A model generated the notes under the pieces. The model ran no database searches, was not told the origin of the DNA, and was given only the letters and a program-made list of their open reading frames with translations. Positions 39,805 to 50,200 of a DNA stretch of 64,000 nt are shown piece by piece. The stretch's first letter is position 1. Every line of letters starts with the position of its first letter. This stretch comes from Vibrio injensis (lineage in GTDB: Bacteria; Pseudomonadota; Gammaproteobacteria; Enterobacterales; Vibrionaceae), in NCBI RefSeq assembly GCF_001895205.1, contig NZ_BDJF01000025.1, forward strand, positions 1-64,000, read 5' to 3'. Made by a program: the position numbers and the translations under genes.

Positions 39805-41397
39805 TTATTCTCTCTGTTTAATCTGTAATAACCGCTCAACGCCGTAATAAAGTCCGACACTAAAAACTAATAAAGCCAGTGATAATACTGCCGCCGCTTG
39901 CATCTGATAGCTGCCCATCAATTGATATAAATACAACGGAAGAGTGCGAAACTGCTGACTACCAAATAGCGCCACTGCACTCAAATCACCCATTGACACT
40001 AAAAAGCTAATGATGAAAGCGTGGGCAAATGGTTTTTTCAGCGCTCGCCACTCAATCAGTCGCAAACGCTGCCAGCCTCTCAAACCAAGACTGGCACACA
40101 GTAAATGATATTGCTGGGCCAGATGCAGCATCGGTTGTGATAAGGTTTTAATCACATAAGGCAGAGCCATAACACTATTGACGATAACCACCAACCAATA
40201 GGCCATGCTAAAGATATCGACCGTTTGACGTAGCAACAAAAACAACCCGGTACTGATCACCAAGCCAGGTGTAACCAGAATAATGGTGCCAATCCATTCA
40301 ATACTATTGGCTTTAATAGGTTGTTGATTGATTCGCCAATGACGACTTGTCATAACAATTGCACATCCCGAAAGTAACGCTATCGCTCCCGTCACACTGG
40401 CTACTTGAAAAGAAGCGGCAGTAGCAAGCCAAAACTCCTGACTACTCAAAACCTGCCATAGGTGGGTATTTAAACCGCTCAATACCACCATCAATAGCGG
40501 AGGAATCACCAATAGGATCACCAAACCGATCCACATTCCATCCCAGAGTTGTTTTAGTCGTGTATCACCACCCCAGACTTGAATTGGATAATCCCCTCCT
40601 TGAGTTGCGGGCAAACAACGACTAAACCATTGCATCGAAAAGTATAACAATCCACACAATAACATCTGCCAAATAGCTAACAGTGCCCCCGTAGCCAAAT
40701 CAAAATCAAACTTAATCGCCTGATAAATCGCCAGTTCAATCGTTGTGGCTTTCGGTCCGCCCCCCAAGGCCATGACAGTAGCAAAACTGGTGAAACAGAG
40801 CATGAACACTAAGCTCGCCACATGAGGCAATTGCTGGCGTAACCTTGGCCACTCAACCCATTTAAATTTTTGCCAACTGTTCATACCTAAATGAGCACAT
40901 AACTTATGCTGCTCGAGTGGAATAGCTACTAAGCTTTGCAACAATAATCGACTGGCGTAAGGTAAATTAAAAAACACATGGGCCAATAAAATTCCGTTTA
41001 AACCATAAATCGAAAAAGGCAGACGGATCTGCCAATAGCCAAGTATTTTAGCTAATAATCCTTGATTACCGTAAATCGCGAGTAAACCAAATACCCCCAC
41101 TAAAACGGGCAAGACTAAGGTCATCGCAAACAGCTTGAGCAGTAAATCTTTGCCTTTAAAACGGCGACGATTCAATGCATGGGCGACAGGAATAGCGAGT
41201 CCTACACTCAGTAGCGTCGATAAAAAAGCTTGGTAGAAGCTAAACCAAGTAACGTGTCGGTAATAAGCATCCTGCCATAATTGATCAATAGCAAAAGAAG
41301 GGGCTTGCCACAACAAAGCGGCCAATGCACTAATAACGAGGGCCGCAACCAACGCTGCGACCCCTATACCTAATTTAGGTGTCGTTGATAAGATCAT
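39805..41397 (-). CDS. thiP: Thiamine ABC transporter permease ThiP
   Basis: Fused permease, 530 aa, with two binding-protein-dependent transport domains (about residues 55-260 and 320-520) and about 12 membrane segments. Each half has an EAA-like coupling loop (CAHLGMNSWQKFKWVEWPRLRQQ and CASLGLRGWQRLRLIEWRALKKP). It lies 3 nt after thiB. Confidence 0.95.
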   Translation of the reverse strand: MILSTTPKLGIGVAALVAALVISALAALLWQAPSFAIDQLWQDAYYRHVTWFSFYQAFLSTLLSVGLAIPVAHALNRRRFKGKDLLLKLFAMTLVLPVLVGVFGLLAIYGNQGLLAKILGYWQIRLPFSIYGLNGILLAHVFFNLPYASRLLLQSLVAIPLEQHKLCAHLGMNSWQKFKWVEWPRLRQQLPHVASLVFMLCFTSFATVMALGGGPKATTIELAIYQAIKFDFDLATGALLAIWQMLLCGLLYFSMQWFSRCLPATQGGDYPIQVWGGDTRLKQLWDGMWIGLVILLVIPPLLMVVLSGLNTHLWQVLSSQEFWLATAASFQVASVTGAIALLSGCAIVMTSRHWRINQQPIKANSIEWIGTIILVTPGLVISTGLFLLLRQTVDIFSMAYWLVVIVNSVMALPYVIKTLSQPMLHLAQQYHLLCASLGLRGWQRLRLIEWRALKKPFAHAFIISFLVSMGDLSAVALFGSQQFRTLPLYLYQLMGSYQMQAAAVLSLALLVFSVGLYYGVERLLQIKQRE

Positions 41398-41400
41398 CGA

Positions 41401-42414
41401 TTAAAAAGTCAATGCGTGTTGCCACTCACGAATCCAATGACGACGCTGTGCCGCCACTTCTTTGGCACTAAAGGTCAATGATTGGCTGGGTTGCTGTAAC
41501 TCAGAAAAAGCTTCCGGTAAAGCCACATTGGTCACTGGATACATCCAGTTGGTGGTTGGAATAGCTGATTGGAAATCATCACTGACAATAAACTGCATAA
41601 ATTGAGCCGCCAACGCTGGATTTGGGCTACTCTTCACCTTAGCCGCAACTTCAACCTGCATATAATGACCCTCGGCAAAATTAGCCGTGGTATAGCGATG
41701 ATCATTTTCAGCCATCTTATGATAAGCCGGAGAAGTCGTATAAGAGAGCACCATATCGGCCTCTCCTTTTAAAAACATCGAATAAGCTTCCGACCACCCT
41801 TTGGTCACCGTGACGGTTTTTTTCGCCAGTTGCTGCCATGCATTGGCCACTTGATCCCCGTAAACCGACTTCATCCATAGTAGCAATCCCTGACCTGGGG
41901 TTGAGGTCCGTGGATCTTGATAAATAATCGTCAAGTCATCGCGCTGTTCAACAAGTTCTCTTAGGCTCTGCGGTGGATGAGTTAAGGTTTGCTGATTATA
42001 CACAAACGCAAAATAGCCATAATCATAAGGAATAAAGGTCTCATCATTCCAACCATTCGGCAACGTTAGCGCTGATAAATCGACGGAATGAGGGGCTAAC
42101 AGTCCTGTTTGTTCTGCTTCCGTCATCAAGTTGTTATCCAGACCCAACAAAACATCGGCCTTAGTATGACGACCTTCAAGACGTAAGCGATTTAAAATCG
42201 ATACGCCGTCATCCAAACCAACTAAGTTCAGTTGACAGTTACACTCGGCTTCAAACGCTTTTTTAATCACCGGGCCTGGTCCCCAATCAGCGATAAAAGA
42301 ACTATAGGTATACACCGTCAAGGTCGGTTTATCGGTCGTCGTGGTTGGCGCGGCAAGCGCAATAGAAGAAAAAAATAGACTGGTTAATGCGATGATAGAG
42401 TATTGATTATTCAA
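41401..42414 (-). CDS. thiB: Thiamine-binding periplasmic protein ThiB
   Basis: Substrate-binding protein (TbpA) of ThiBPQ, 337 aa. A signal peptide (about residues 1-21, ending IALAAP) precedes the mature LTVYTYSSFIADWGPG. FIPYDYGYFAFVYNQ, QDPRTSTPGQGLLLWM and the NWMYPV region are typical. The start appears to be TTG 42414, with GGAG 8 nt upstream; the only nearby ATG runs into a stop after five codons. It is directly under the TPP riboswitch. Confidence 0.94.
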   Translation of the reverse strand: MNNQYSIIALTSLFFSSIALAAPTTTTDKPTLTVYTYSSFIADWGPGPVIKKAFEAECNCQLNLVGLDDGVSILNRLRLEGRHTKADVLLGLDNNLMTEAEQTGLLAPHSVDLSALTLPNGWNDETFIPYDYGYFAFVYNQQTLTHPPQSLRELVEQRDDLTIIYQDPRTSTPGQGLLLWMKSVYGDQVANAWQQLAKKTVTVTKGWSEAYSMFLKGEADMVLSYTTSPAYHKMAENDHRYTTANFAEGHYMQVEVAAKVKSSPNPALAAQFMQFIVSDDFQSAIPTTNWMYPVTNVALPEAFSELQQPSQSLTFSAKEVAAQRRHWIREWQHALTF

Positions 42415-42489
42415 GGCTTGCGCTCCATGGTGAGCGGCACAGGCTTGAGGAAGAGTGAGACAGCATCCATGAGTCTGTTTCTAGTCTCC

Positions 42490-42625
42490 TGCTCAATTCC
42501 TACGCCAGTATTATCTGGTTCAGGTGTTTAGTCAGCATCCCTTAATGGTCAAATGACTAATGCGGGTCCCAAGCATGGCTTGATCTCAGCGCCATTCGGT
42601 TATGAATGGTTGGCTCCCCGATGAG
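42490..42625 (-). promoter_or_regulatory. TPP riboswitch (THI element)
   Basis: Minus-strand reading gives all THI-box landmarks in order: CGGGGAGCC at the 5' end, GCTGAGAT (around 42583-42590), GGGACCC, CCTGAACC, CCAGATAATACTGGCGTAGG (42499-42518), and a closing GGAATTGAG. It precedes thiBPQ and should repress it when TPP is abundant. No clear terminator lies between it and thiB, so control is probably at translation or by a weaker structure. Confidence 0.93.
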
Positions 42626-42633
42626 TGAGTAAG

Positions 42634-42639
42634 ATTGTA
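42634..42639 (-). promoter_or_regulatory. Candidate -10 of the thiB operon
   Basis: TACAAT on the minus strand, 9 bp upstream of the riboswitch 5' end. The matching -35 is poor (TAGCTT at 17 bp), so support is limited to position. Confidence 0.35.
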
Positions 42640-42663
42640 ATGCTAAAACATAAAAGAAGCTAC

Positions 42664-43293
42664 TTAACGCTGATCATAACCCCAGCGCGGCACCAGTCCT
42701 TGTTCGATTCCTAGATGATCGAGAATGCGGGCTACCATAAAATCAACCAAATCATCGATCGATTTAGGTTGATGATAAAAACCGGGCGCTGCTGGCATAA
42801 TAGTAACGCCCATTTGCGACAATTTGTGCATATTCTCTAAATGCAGGGTAGAGAACGGGGTTTCGCGAACCACCAACAGGAGTTGCCCTCGTTCCTTGAG
42901 CACCACATCTGCAGCACGCTCAATCAAATTATCCGACATGCCATGAGCGATAGCAGCGACGCTGCCCGCCGAACAAGGACAAACCACCATTTTTTTCGGT
43001 GCCGCAGAGCCTGAAGCCACGGGGGAAAACCACTCTTCTTTACCACAGACGATCAGTTTATTCGGATCGCAATTAAACAGTTTAACCAACTGCTGCTGCG
43101 CCGCTTGGGGTTGACTAGACAATTGCAAACCATGCTCCGTCGCTAATACCACTCTGGCAGCGGATGAGATAAGCAAATACACGGTATGCTCACTGGCAAG
43201 TAAACATTCTAAAAGACGCAGTCCATAGGGTGCGCCAGAGGCTCCTGTCCAGGCCAAAGTAATGGCTTGGTTATGTGTTGTTAAATCGGTCAC
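42664..43293 (-). CDS. ubiX: Flavin prenyltransferase UbiX
   Basis: Makes prenylated FMN, the cofactor of the UbiD decarboxylase in ubiquinone synthesis. It is 209 aa. Flavoprotein motifs are [14 protein letters not shown] (FMN binding), [25 protein letters not shown] and the conserved [15 protein letters not shown]. The apparent start is GTG 43293. It lies 21 bp downstream of mpl. UbiD itself is not in the window. Confidence 0.94.
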   Translation of the reverse strand: MTDLTTHNQAITLAWTGASGAPYGLRLLECLLASEHTVYLLISSAARVVLATEHGLQLSSQPQAAQQQLVKLFNCDPNKLIVCGKEEWFSPVASGSAAPKKMVVCPCSAGSVAAIAHGMSDNLIERAADVVLKERGQLLLVVRETPFSTLHLENMHKLSQMGVTIMPAAPGFYHQPKSIDDLVDFMVARILDHLGIEQGLVPRWGYDQR

Positions 43294-43314
43294 TGTTATT
43301 GAATACCCTAAACG

Positions 43315-44676
43315 TTACTGAGCTCGCTTTTTAAGCGTGGCGAGTAACTTATTATGTATACCGCCAAAACCACCATTACTCATCACTAAAATGTGCGAGC
43401 CCGGTTTGGCTGCTGCGCAAATTTTCTCAACTAAGTCATCGATGTTATTGCTCACATAAGCGGGTGAGGTGCATTGCTGCGCAACTTCATCAACCGACCA
43501 CGCTAATTCATCAGGCTGAAAAAAATAGACTGAATCAGCTTGCGCGAGTGATGCCGCCAGTGTGCCCTTATGAACACCTAATTTCATAGTGGCAGAGCGG
43601 GGTTCGACGACAGCGATAATTTTTTCACTGCCGACCTTGTTACGTAAGCCAGCCAAAGTTAGTTCAATCGCCGTCGGATGATGAGCAAAATCGTCATAGA
43701 CGGTCACGCCGTTTTCCTGTCCTTTTTGCTCTAAACGCCGCTTGGTATTGATAAAGCTTGCTAGTGCCTGACAAGCTAAATCAGGTGTAACTCCCACATG
43801 TCGCGCGGCGGCAATCGCCATTAAGGCATTATTTACATTGTGATCACCAATCAATGACCACTCGACGTCGCCCACTCGTTGATCTTGAAAATACACCGAA
43901 AATTGTGAGCCTTGTGGGTTATGTTTTTTAGCCAACCATTGCCCCTGTTGACCAATAAATTCTCGTTCACTCCAGCATCCTCGGCTCAACACGTCCGCTA
44001 AGGCAGAGTCTTGCTGGGGAACCAATACTCGTCCATTACCCGGTAAAGTGCGGATTAAGTGATGGAACTGACGCTTGATCGCTTCAAGATCATCAAAAAT
44101 ATCCGCATGATCAAACTCTAAGTTATTCAGGATCAACGTTCTTGGGTGATAATGAACAAACTTAGAACGCTTATCGAAAAAAGCACTGTCATATTCATCG
44201 GCTTCAACCACAAAAAACATGCTTTCTCCCAAGCGAGCTGAGAGATCAAAGTTGCCTAATACGCCACCGACAAGAAAACCGGGCTGATAGCCAGACTGCT
44301 CTAAAATCCACGTTAACATACTGGCAGTCGTGGTTTTGCCATGCGTCCCCGCTACCGCGAGAACCCAGCGATCTTGCAATAAGAAGTCGTGCAGCCATTG
44401 CGGTCCCGAGGTATAACGTAAATTGTGATTCAAAACATACTCAACACAAGGGTTTCCACGACTCATCGCGTTACCAATCACCACCAGATCAGGATGTGGA
44501 CTTAATTGTTTCGGATCAAAACCTTCAATAATTTCAATTCCTTGGGATAATAACATCGTACTCATTGGTGGATAGACATTGGCATCACTGCCCGTTACCT
44601 TATGGCCTAACTGACGAGCAAGCATCGCCAATCCCCCCATAAAAGTGCCACAAATCCCCAAAATATGAATATGCAT
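43315..44676 (-). CDS. mpl: UDP-N-acetylmuramate:tripeptide ligase Mpl
   Basis: Peptidoglycan recycling ligase joining recovered tripeptide (L-Ala-gamma-D-Glu-meso-DAP) to UDP-MurNAc. From ATG 44676 it is 453 aa (E. coli 457). The N-terminus is MHIHILGICGTFMGG, the P-loop is GTHGKTTT at 110-117, and the Mur ligase motifs VEADEYDSAFFDKRSKF and DDFAHHPTAI are present. The frame is open to 44760, but that extension is not conserved. It is divergent from fbp. Confidence 0.95.
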   Translation of the reverse strand: MHIHILGICGTFMGGLAMLARQLGHKVTGSDANVYPPMSTMLLSQGIEIIEGFDPKQLSPHPDLVVIGNAMSRGNPCVEYVLNHNLRYTSGPQWLHDFLLQDRWVLAVAGTHGKTTTASMLTWILEQSGYQPGFLVGGVLGNFDLSARLGESMFFVVEADEYDSAFFDKRSKFVHYHPRTLILNNLEFDHADIFDDLEAIKRQFHHLIRTLPGNGRVLVPQQDSALADVLSRGCWSEREFIGQQGQWLAKKHNPQGSQFSVYFQDQRVGDVEWSLIGDHNVNNALMAIAAARHVGVTPDLACQALASFINTKRRLEQKGQENGVTVYDDFAHHPTAIELTLAGLRNKVGSEKIIAVVEPRSATMKLGVHKGTLAASLAQADSVYFFQPDELAWSVDEVAQQCTSPAYVSNNIDDLVEKICAAAKPGSHILVMSNGGFGGIHNKLLATLKKRAQ

Positions 44677-44977
44677 CAACCTGATCTCACTTGTGCTGTT
44701 TATCTGCCTAACCATTATCCTGATCCATACCATAAAAGCGAGTACCGAAAATCGCCACAATGTAATTTATCGAAAGTCGACATCTAAATTGAGATCTTCA
44801 GCAGTTAGTTTATTACTCGTAAAAAGTTCTAGGATTTAAAATCACCGCTATAACGAAACACCTTGAAAAGGTAGCTAAATTTGCTTTCTTCTCAAGGAGT
44901 AAGAACACCAACGCTGATGACCCTACTCTTTCGCGTTACCTTTCTCCCCCAGAACCAATAAGTGTTAAGGAAATAAC
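44677..44977. other. 301-bp divergent region between mpl and fbp
   Basis: No gene is seen. A GATAAT on the minus strand near 44714 could be the mpl -10. On the plus strand TTGAAA near 44862 with TTTCTT 16 bp on is a weak fbp candidate. No operator palindrome stands out. Confidence 0.35.
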
Positions 44978-45991
44978 ATGTCGAAGATGCGCACCCTTGG
45001 TGAGTTTATTGTTGAAAAACAACACGACTTTCCCCATGCAAGCGGTGAACTCTCCTCTTTACTTGCGTCCATTCGTCTTGCAGCCAAAATCGTTAACCGA
45101 GAAATCAACAAAGCTGGATTAGCCGATATTACTGGCGCATCGGGTAACGATAATATTCAAGGTGAAGAGCAACAAAAACTGGATGTCTACGCTAACGATA
45201 AGTTTAAAGCGGCTTTAGAAGCGCGCGATCAAGTCTGCGGTGTTGCCAGTGAAGAAGAAGATGAGGCAGTCGCCTTCAATAAAGAGCTTAACCAAAATGC
45301 GAAATATGTCGTGTTAATGGATCCACTCGATGGTTCATCGAATATTGATGTCAACGTTTCTGTTGGAACCATTTTCTCAATTTATCGCCGTATCTCTCCC
45401 GTAGGTGGACCACCAACCGCAGAAGATTTCCTTCAGCCTGGTCATAAACAGGTTGCTGCTGGGTATGTAATTTATGGCTCCTCAACCATGTTGGTGTACA
45501 CCACAGGCAATGGTGTCAATGGTTTTACTTATGACCCTTCGATTGGTTCATTTTGTCTCTCTCATGAAAATATGCGTATTCCAGAGCAGGGCAAAATTTA
45601 CTCTATCAACGAAGGTAACTACATTCGTTTTCCAACCGGCGTTAAAAAATACATTAAATACTGCCAAGAGAGCGTACCGGAAGATAATCGCCCTTACACC
45701 TCACGTTATATTGGCTCATTAGTCGCCGACTTTCATCGTAACTTGCTCAAAGGCGGTATCTATCTTTACCCAAGTACTCAAAGCCACCCCAACGGCAAGC
45801 TGCGTTTACTGTATGAATGCAACCCGATGGCACTATTGATTGAGCAAGCGGGCGGCTTAGCGACAGATGGCAGACAACGTATCCTTGATATCAAACCTAC
45901 CGAGTTACATCAACGCGTGCCGTTTTTTGTTGGTTCAAAACAGATGGTTGAAAAAGTCTCTCAGTTCCTTGAAACCTACCCAGATGAATAG
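44978..45991 (+). CDS. fbp: Class I fructose-1,6-bisphosphatase
   Basis: Gluconeogenic hydrolysis of fructose 1,6-bisphosphate to fructose 6-phosphate. It is 337 aa. The metal-binding motif [10 protein letters not shown] starts at residue 115, [12 protein letters not shown] is upstream, and the substrate-binding [20 protein letters not shown] is near the C-terminus. ATG 44978 has AAGGAAAT upstream. It is monocistronic, before ppa. Confidence 0.96.
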   Translation: MSKMRTLGEFIVEKQHDFPHASGELSSLLASIRLAAKIVNREINKAGLADITGASGNDNIQGEEQQKLDVYANDKFKAALEARDQVCGVASEEEDEAVAFNKELNQNAKYVVLMDPLDGSSNIDVNVSVGTIFSIYRRISPVGGPPTAEDFLQPGHKQVAAGYVIYGSSTMLVYTTGNGVNGFTYDPSIGSFCLSHENMRIPEQGKIYSINEGNYIRFPTGVKKYIKYCQESVPEDNRPYTSRYIGSLVADFHRNLLKGGIYLYPSTQSHPNGKLRLLYECNPMALLIEQAGGLATDGRQRILDIKPTELHQRVPFFVGSKQMVEKVSQFLETYPDE

Positions 45992-46093
45992 TCATCTGAA
46001 TCAGACTCAACGGACTGAGCGTGGTCGATAAATATCGAACAACCATAGAACAAATCTAACCAATAGCGCTGATGCTTAAAGTATGTAAGCGCT

Positions 46094-46140
46094 AAAAGCC
46101 CATCGAGTTACTCACTGCTACTTGGGTATCCGGCTTTTTA
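46094..46140 (+). terminator. Possible terminator after fbp
   Basis: Arms AAAAGCC (46094-46100) and GGCTTTT (46132-46138), with a long loop that has only partial inner pairing, then TTA. It is weak because of the long loop. Confidence 0.35.
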
Positions 46141-46160
46141 CAGGTAAACTTCGCCTTTTT

Positions 46161-46189
46161 CTGCACGTCGGTTTTGCACCGACGTGCAG
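46161..46189. repeat. Perfect 11-bp inverted repeat upstream of ppa
   Basis: Arms CTGCACGTCGG (46161-46171) and CCGACGTGCAG (46179-46189) around a TTTTGCA loop, 57 bp before ppa. TTGCAC inside it (46175-46180) could be the -35 of a promoter with TAATAA 16 bp downstream. It could therefore be an operator over the ppa promoter, or a terminator of readthrough from fbp; only a short T run follows. Confidence 0.55.
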
Positions 46190-46246
46190 TTTGCATAATA
46201 ATGAGCGACACTTTTTAAAATCCGGCTAACCAAAAAGGAAACCGTA

Positions 46247-46777
46247 ATGAGCTTAAATAATGTGCCAGCAGGAAAATCCCTGCCAGATGATATCTACGTA
46301 GTGATTGAGATCCCAGCGAACGCTGACCCAATCAAATACGAAGTAGATAAAGATTCTGGTGCGGTATTCGTTGACCGTTTCATGTCTGCGCCTATGTTCT
46401 ACCCATGTAACTACGGTTATGTGAACCACACGCTATCTCTTGATGGTGACCCAGTGGACGTATTGGTTCCAACACCCTACCCATTGATCCCAGGTTCTGT
46501 GATTCGTTGTCGTCCAGTGGGTGTTTTGAAGATGAGTGATGAGTCAGGTGAAGATGCCAAAGTCATCGCCGTTCCACATTCTAAGCTGTCTAAAGAGTAC
46601 GACCACATTCAAGATGTGAATGATATTCCAGCACTGCTGAAAGCTCAGATCACCCATTTCTTCGAGCGTTATAAAGAGCTAGAAAGCGGTAAATGGGTGA
46701 AAGTAGAAGGTTGGGAAGATGCCGCTTCTGCGCGTGCTGAAATCCTTTCTTCTTACGAGCGTGCACAGCAAAAATAA
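46247..46777 (+). CDS. ppa: Inorganic pyrophosphatase
   Basis: Family I soluble pyrophosphatase, 176 aa, essential for hydrolysing PPi from biosynthetic reactions. The signature DGDPVDVLV contains three metal-binding Asp residues. [25 protein letters not shown] and [13 protein letters not shown] are typical. AAAAGGAAACCGTA before ATG 46247 gives a strong ribosome-binding site. It ends at its own terminator. Confidence 0.97.
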   Translation: MSLNNVPAGKSLPDDIYVVIEIPANADPIKYEVDKDSGAVFVDRFMSAPMFYPCNYGYVNHTLSLDGDPVDVLVPTPYPLIPGSVIRCRPVGVLKMSDESGEDAKVIAVPHSKLSKEYDHIQDVNDIPALLKAQITHFFERYKELESGKWVKVEGWEDAASARAEILSSYERAQQK

Positions 46778-46815
46778 TGCTCATTTTCCCTGATTAAGTC
46801 AGGATGAATAAGCTC

Positions 46816-46843
46816 AAAAAGCCAGCATTGCTGGCTTTTTTCA
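46816..46843. terminator. Terminator after ppa
   Basis: Arms AAAAAGCCAGC (46816-46826) and GCTGGCTTTTT (46830-46840), loop ATT, then more T. It lies between convergent ppa and ytfP. Confidence 0.85.
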
Positions 46844-46858
46844 TTGAGAAAACACGGC

Positions 46859-47209
46859 TTAAATACGTTGGCACCAATCGCCAGATTCAATTTCAGAATC
46901 AAGCCGCGAAGCCTCTTGATAAATGTATATCCAAGCGATGCCATAAGGCGTATCAATGGTTTCGCGTCGATACTCAACGGGAACATCTTCTAATACATCA
47001 AGTTTTGCTAATGTGCGCTCATCGACTTGATACACTTCCCCTTTGATTGATTGCTGACCAGCAATCAATCCCGGATAGGGGCCAAGATCGTGTAACGCAT
47101 AGCTTGGCGGTGTTTCAAAGTAGCCTAAGAGCTTACTTTCGCTTAAATAATCGTGATGGCTTTCACCTTGTCGTAAGGTGCCATAGACAAACACTAGAGA
47201 CAATAGCAT
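46859..47209 (-). CDS. ytfP: Gamma-glutamylcyclotransferase-fold protein YtfP
   Basis: A 116-aa GGCT-like protein. Landmarks are FVYGTLRQGESHHDYL (the YGTLR signature), ALHDLGPYPGLIAG, KGEVYQV and the C-terminal SGDWCQRI. The biochemical role of YtfP is not established. The start is uncertain: ATG 47209 is only 1 nt after AAGGAGGG, while TTG 47203 is at 7 nt spacing and gives a length nearer the E. coli protein. It follows tamB by a few bases, the conserved tamA-tamB-ytfP order. Confidence 0.9.
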   Translation of the reverse strand: MLLSLVFVYGTLRQGESHHDYLSESKLLGYFETPPSYALHDLGPYPGLIAGQQSIKGEVYQVDERTLAKLDVLEDVPVEYRRETIDTPYGIAWIYIYQEASRLDSEIESGDWCQRI

Positions 47210-47216
47210 ACCCTCC

Positions 47217-50200
47217 TTAGTTAAATTCGAAGCGATAGAGCAAATCAATCGCACTATCGACTCCAGAGACCGCTTCCAAATAGAGGTCCCTCATTAAACG
47301 ATAACGAATGGTAAATTGACCGACAGAGTTGAAAATTCCTACCCCATATTTAACTTGTAAACCAGGTAAAATATAGCCACTCACCGTAATTTGTGCATCA
47401 TCCCCCGAACCGGCAGTATCCAATTGCAGATCTTGTACACCAAATTCTTCGCCAATTCGACCTACCACTTTACCGCTTTGAGCTAAGCTTAGCCCAATCA
47501 GCGTCATGGTCATCGCATTACCGCCAGCTTCACCATCAATATCTTGCCCGCGCAATAAATAAGATAAAGCATTGGCTTGTGGCATCGCGGGCTCAGAGAA
47601 AATGGTGATCATCGGCTCATCAGCGGGCCCAGTTACTTGGATACCAGCAATGACACCATCTTGGGTATTATTTGGATTACGAATCGCTTTGATCGATACA
47701 AAAGGCTGATCGACTGGGCCATTCATTAAAATTTTACCTTCTTGGATCTGTAGATCTTGGCCAAATGAGCGATACTGTCCTTGTAAAATATTGACTTCAC
47801 CAATCACCAATGGCCCACGATCGCGCTGCGTGACATTCAACCGGCCTCGTAGCCCGCCTTCTAAGCCAAAAGCACTCAGACGAACATCGTCACCAATTAC
47901 GATCTCAACATCCGTTTCAATGCGCAGTGGTAAACGACTTTGCTCACTTAAAGGCTGTAAATCTTTACTCAATATGACTTGATCTTTAGACACCTCGATA
48001 GCGCTTGGAGGTAACTCTTCGACCGTAATCCGTCCCCAAGGAAGATGGATAGAACCCGAGACTTGTGCCACATCTGGTTGCATGGTTAAGGTTAAATCAG
48101 GGATCACTTTCATTTTTACAATCGGCGGCATATCCACTAACAGCGAATCAGCAAACACTCGACTGTTAACTCGCCACTCAGCCATGTTGTGCCAATCAGC
48201 ATCACCGGTGACATTCAGCAAACCCTCTGGCGTACCAATTTGTGCATGCAGCGCCGCTTGGTAACCAGAAAAGTCTATCGTAACTTGGCCCGAATCCATA
48301 TCAACTGGAGAGATATCACCTTTAAGCTGCAACCCTGTTAACTCAATATTACCCAGCACCTGTGGATGAAGCATGGCTCCTTGCAAACTTAAATCCGCCG
48401 TGATCGTCGCATCCGCTTGACTAAATTCACCGACGAATGGTTGCAGAAAATCAAGATGAAAAGGGGTCAATTTTAATCCGGCCTGCCACTGTTTTTCTTC
48501 TGCGGTGACATCTGGGATCTGTACATGACCAGAAAACTGACCATTATTTGTCACCTGCAACGACCAGTCCGCTTGTAAGGAATTATTGGCTAATTCAGCA
48601 TTAAGCTGCATCGCATCCCATCCTAAAATAATCGGTTGTGACAAATGCTGCTGGACTTCACCTGCTGGTAAGGTAACAGAAAGTTTTACTTGTGGTGCCG
48701 CCTGTGCTGACCACTGAGCCGATAACTGACCATTCAGTTCCCCCTTTATCTGGGTTTCTGGTGGCAGTAATCCTTGAATTTGACTGAATTGGAAATGGTT
48801 GATAGCGAGTTGAACTGCACCGCTATCCCCTACACTGGCGCTTTCTTCAAGACACAGAGAGGCATCCGCTTGTAACCAACAGTGCGGCGCTATCATCGCA
48901 CGAGCTTGGTCGAGGTCAACATTGATATCCGTAGCATGACTCAACTGCCATGGCCCTTGTATGGACTCGATATTCATACGTTCAAGCTGGCCATCCCAAC
49001 GCCAATTGGTCGACTCGGTAAGCCGTCCTGATATCGCCAGTTGGCTAGACACAAGGGGAGATTTAACCTCTAACGTCAAATGATGTTGCTCTTGCTGACC
49101 ATTCAACGACAATAGCAGTGATTCTATGCTCTGCTCTTGGTAACGGACATCCGTCATCGAGAGATGTAAATCTGCTTGTGGTAAAGGCAGCGGTGTTAAC
49201 TGGCCAACTAACGATAATTCGCGAATCGTTGCCTCGTTTAACCAAGCCAGCTGATCTGCGCGCAAATCCAGCTGAATATCTGGCTCTGTCAGTTGCCCAC
49301 GTAACGTTACGTGACCTGCTACTTGCCCCGATAAATCCGGCACTGTTTTCGCTAAATCTTTTAACGATAAAGCCACATCCATTTGCCACTGTTGGTCTAA
49401 TTGACCTTTGGCGGTCAAGAGATTCGGTCCGTGCGCGAAGGTTAATCCAGAGGTAGAGACGCGATACTCCCCTTTACCACGCGGATCAGCGGCGTTGAGT
49501 TGTCCTTTAATATCTAACGGATAACCACGAAGATCACCATGAATAGCCAATAACGGCAGGGCAATCTCAAAACCACCTTGCTCAGTCAATTTCCCAGAAG
49601 TTACTAGTTGACCGCTGATCGTCCCTGATGCTTCAGGCCATTGTAAACCAGGGTTAATTTGCCTAACGTTAAGCTTGGCTTGCCAATCAATACTTGGCTG
49701 CCAGTGCGCTTGCAACTCACCCTCAATCTCACCATTCAAAGTCTTCAAAAGCAGTGAGCGTAAAGCTATCTGAGTTGATGAACCTTGTCCCTGTACTGAC
49801 AACGTCATCTCAGGGATATCAAGCCCTGAAAACGTCGTATCGATGGCTAGCTGATAATCATCGAGAATACCTTGTGCGTTTAGTAAAGGCGCTTGCACAA
49901 AATAATCGCCTTCACCGACCAGCGGCCACTGCGCTTTTAGCTGCTGCACCGTGATATCAAAAGGCAGCTCGGGTTGTAGCGGTTTTAATTTCGCCTGCAA
50001 CTGAGCCTGTGCCAGTCCGGCAAGTTGCGCCTCCAAAGCGAGATCGGCCACGCTGCCTGAAGCCTTTAATTGTAATGTTTGTCCCTTAGCCTCTGGTAAC
50101 TTAAGCAATGACTGAAGAGTGAAATTCAAAGGATAATCACCGCGCAAAGTCGCACGCCCAGTCAAAGATGCGTCCAGCTCTGGCATATCAAGAACTAGGT

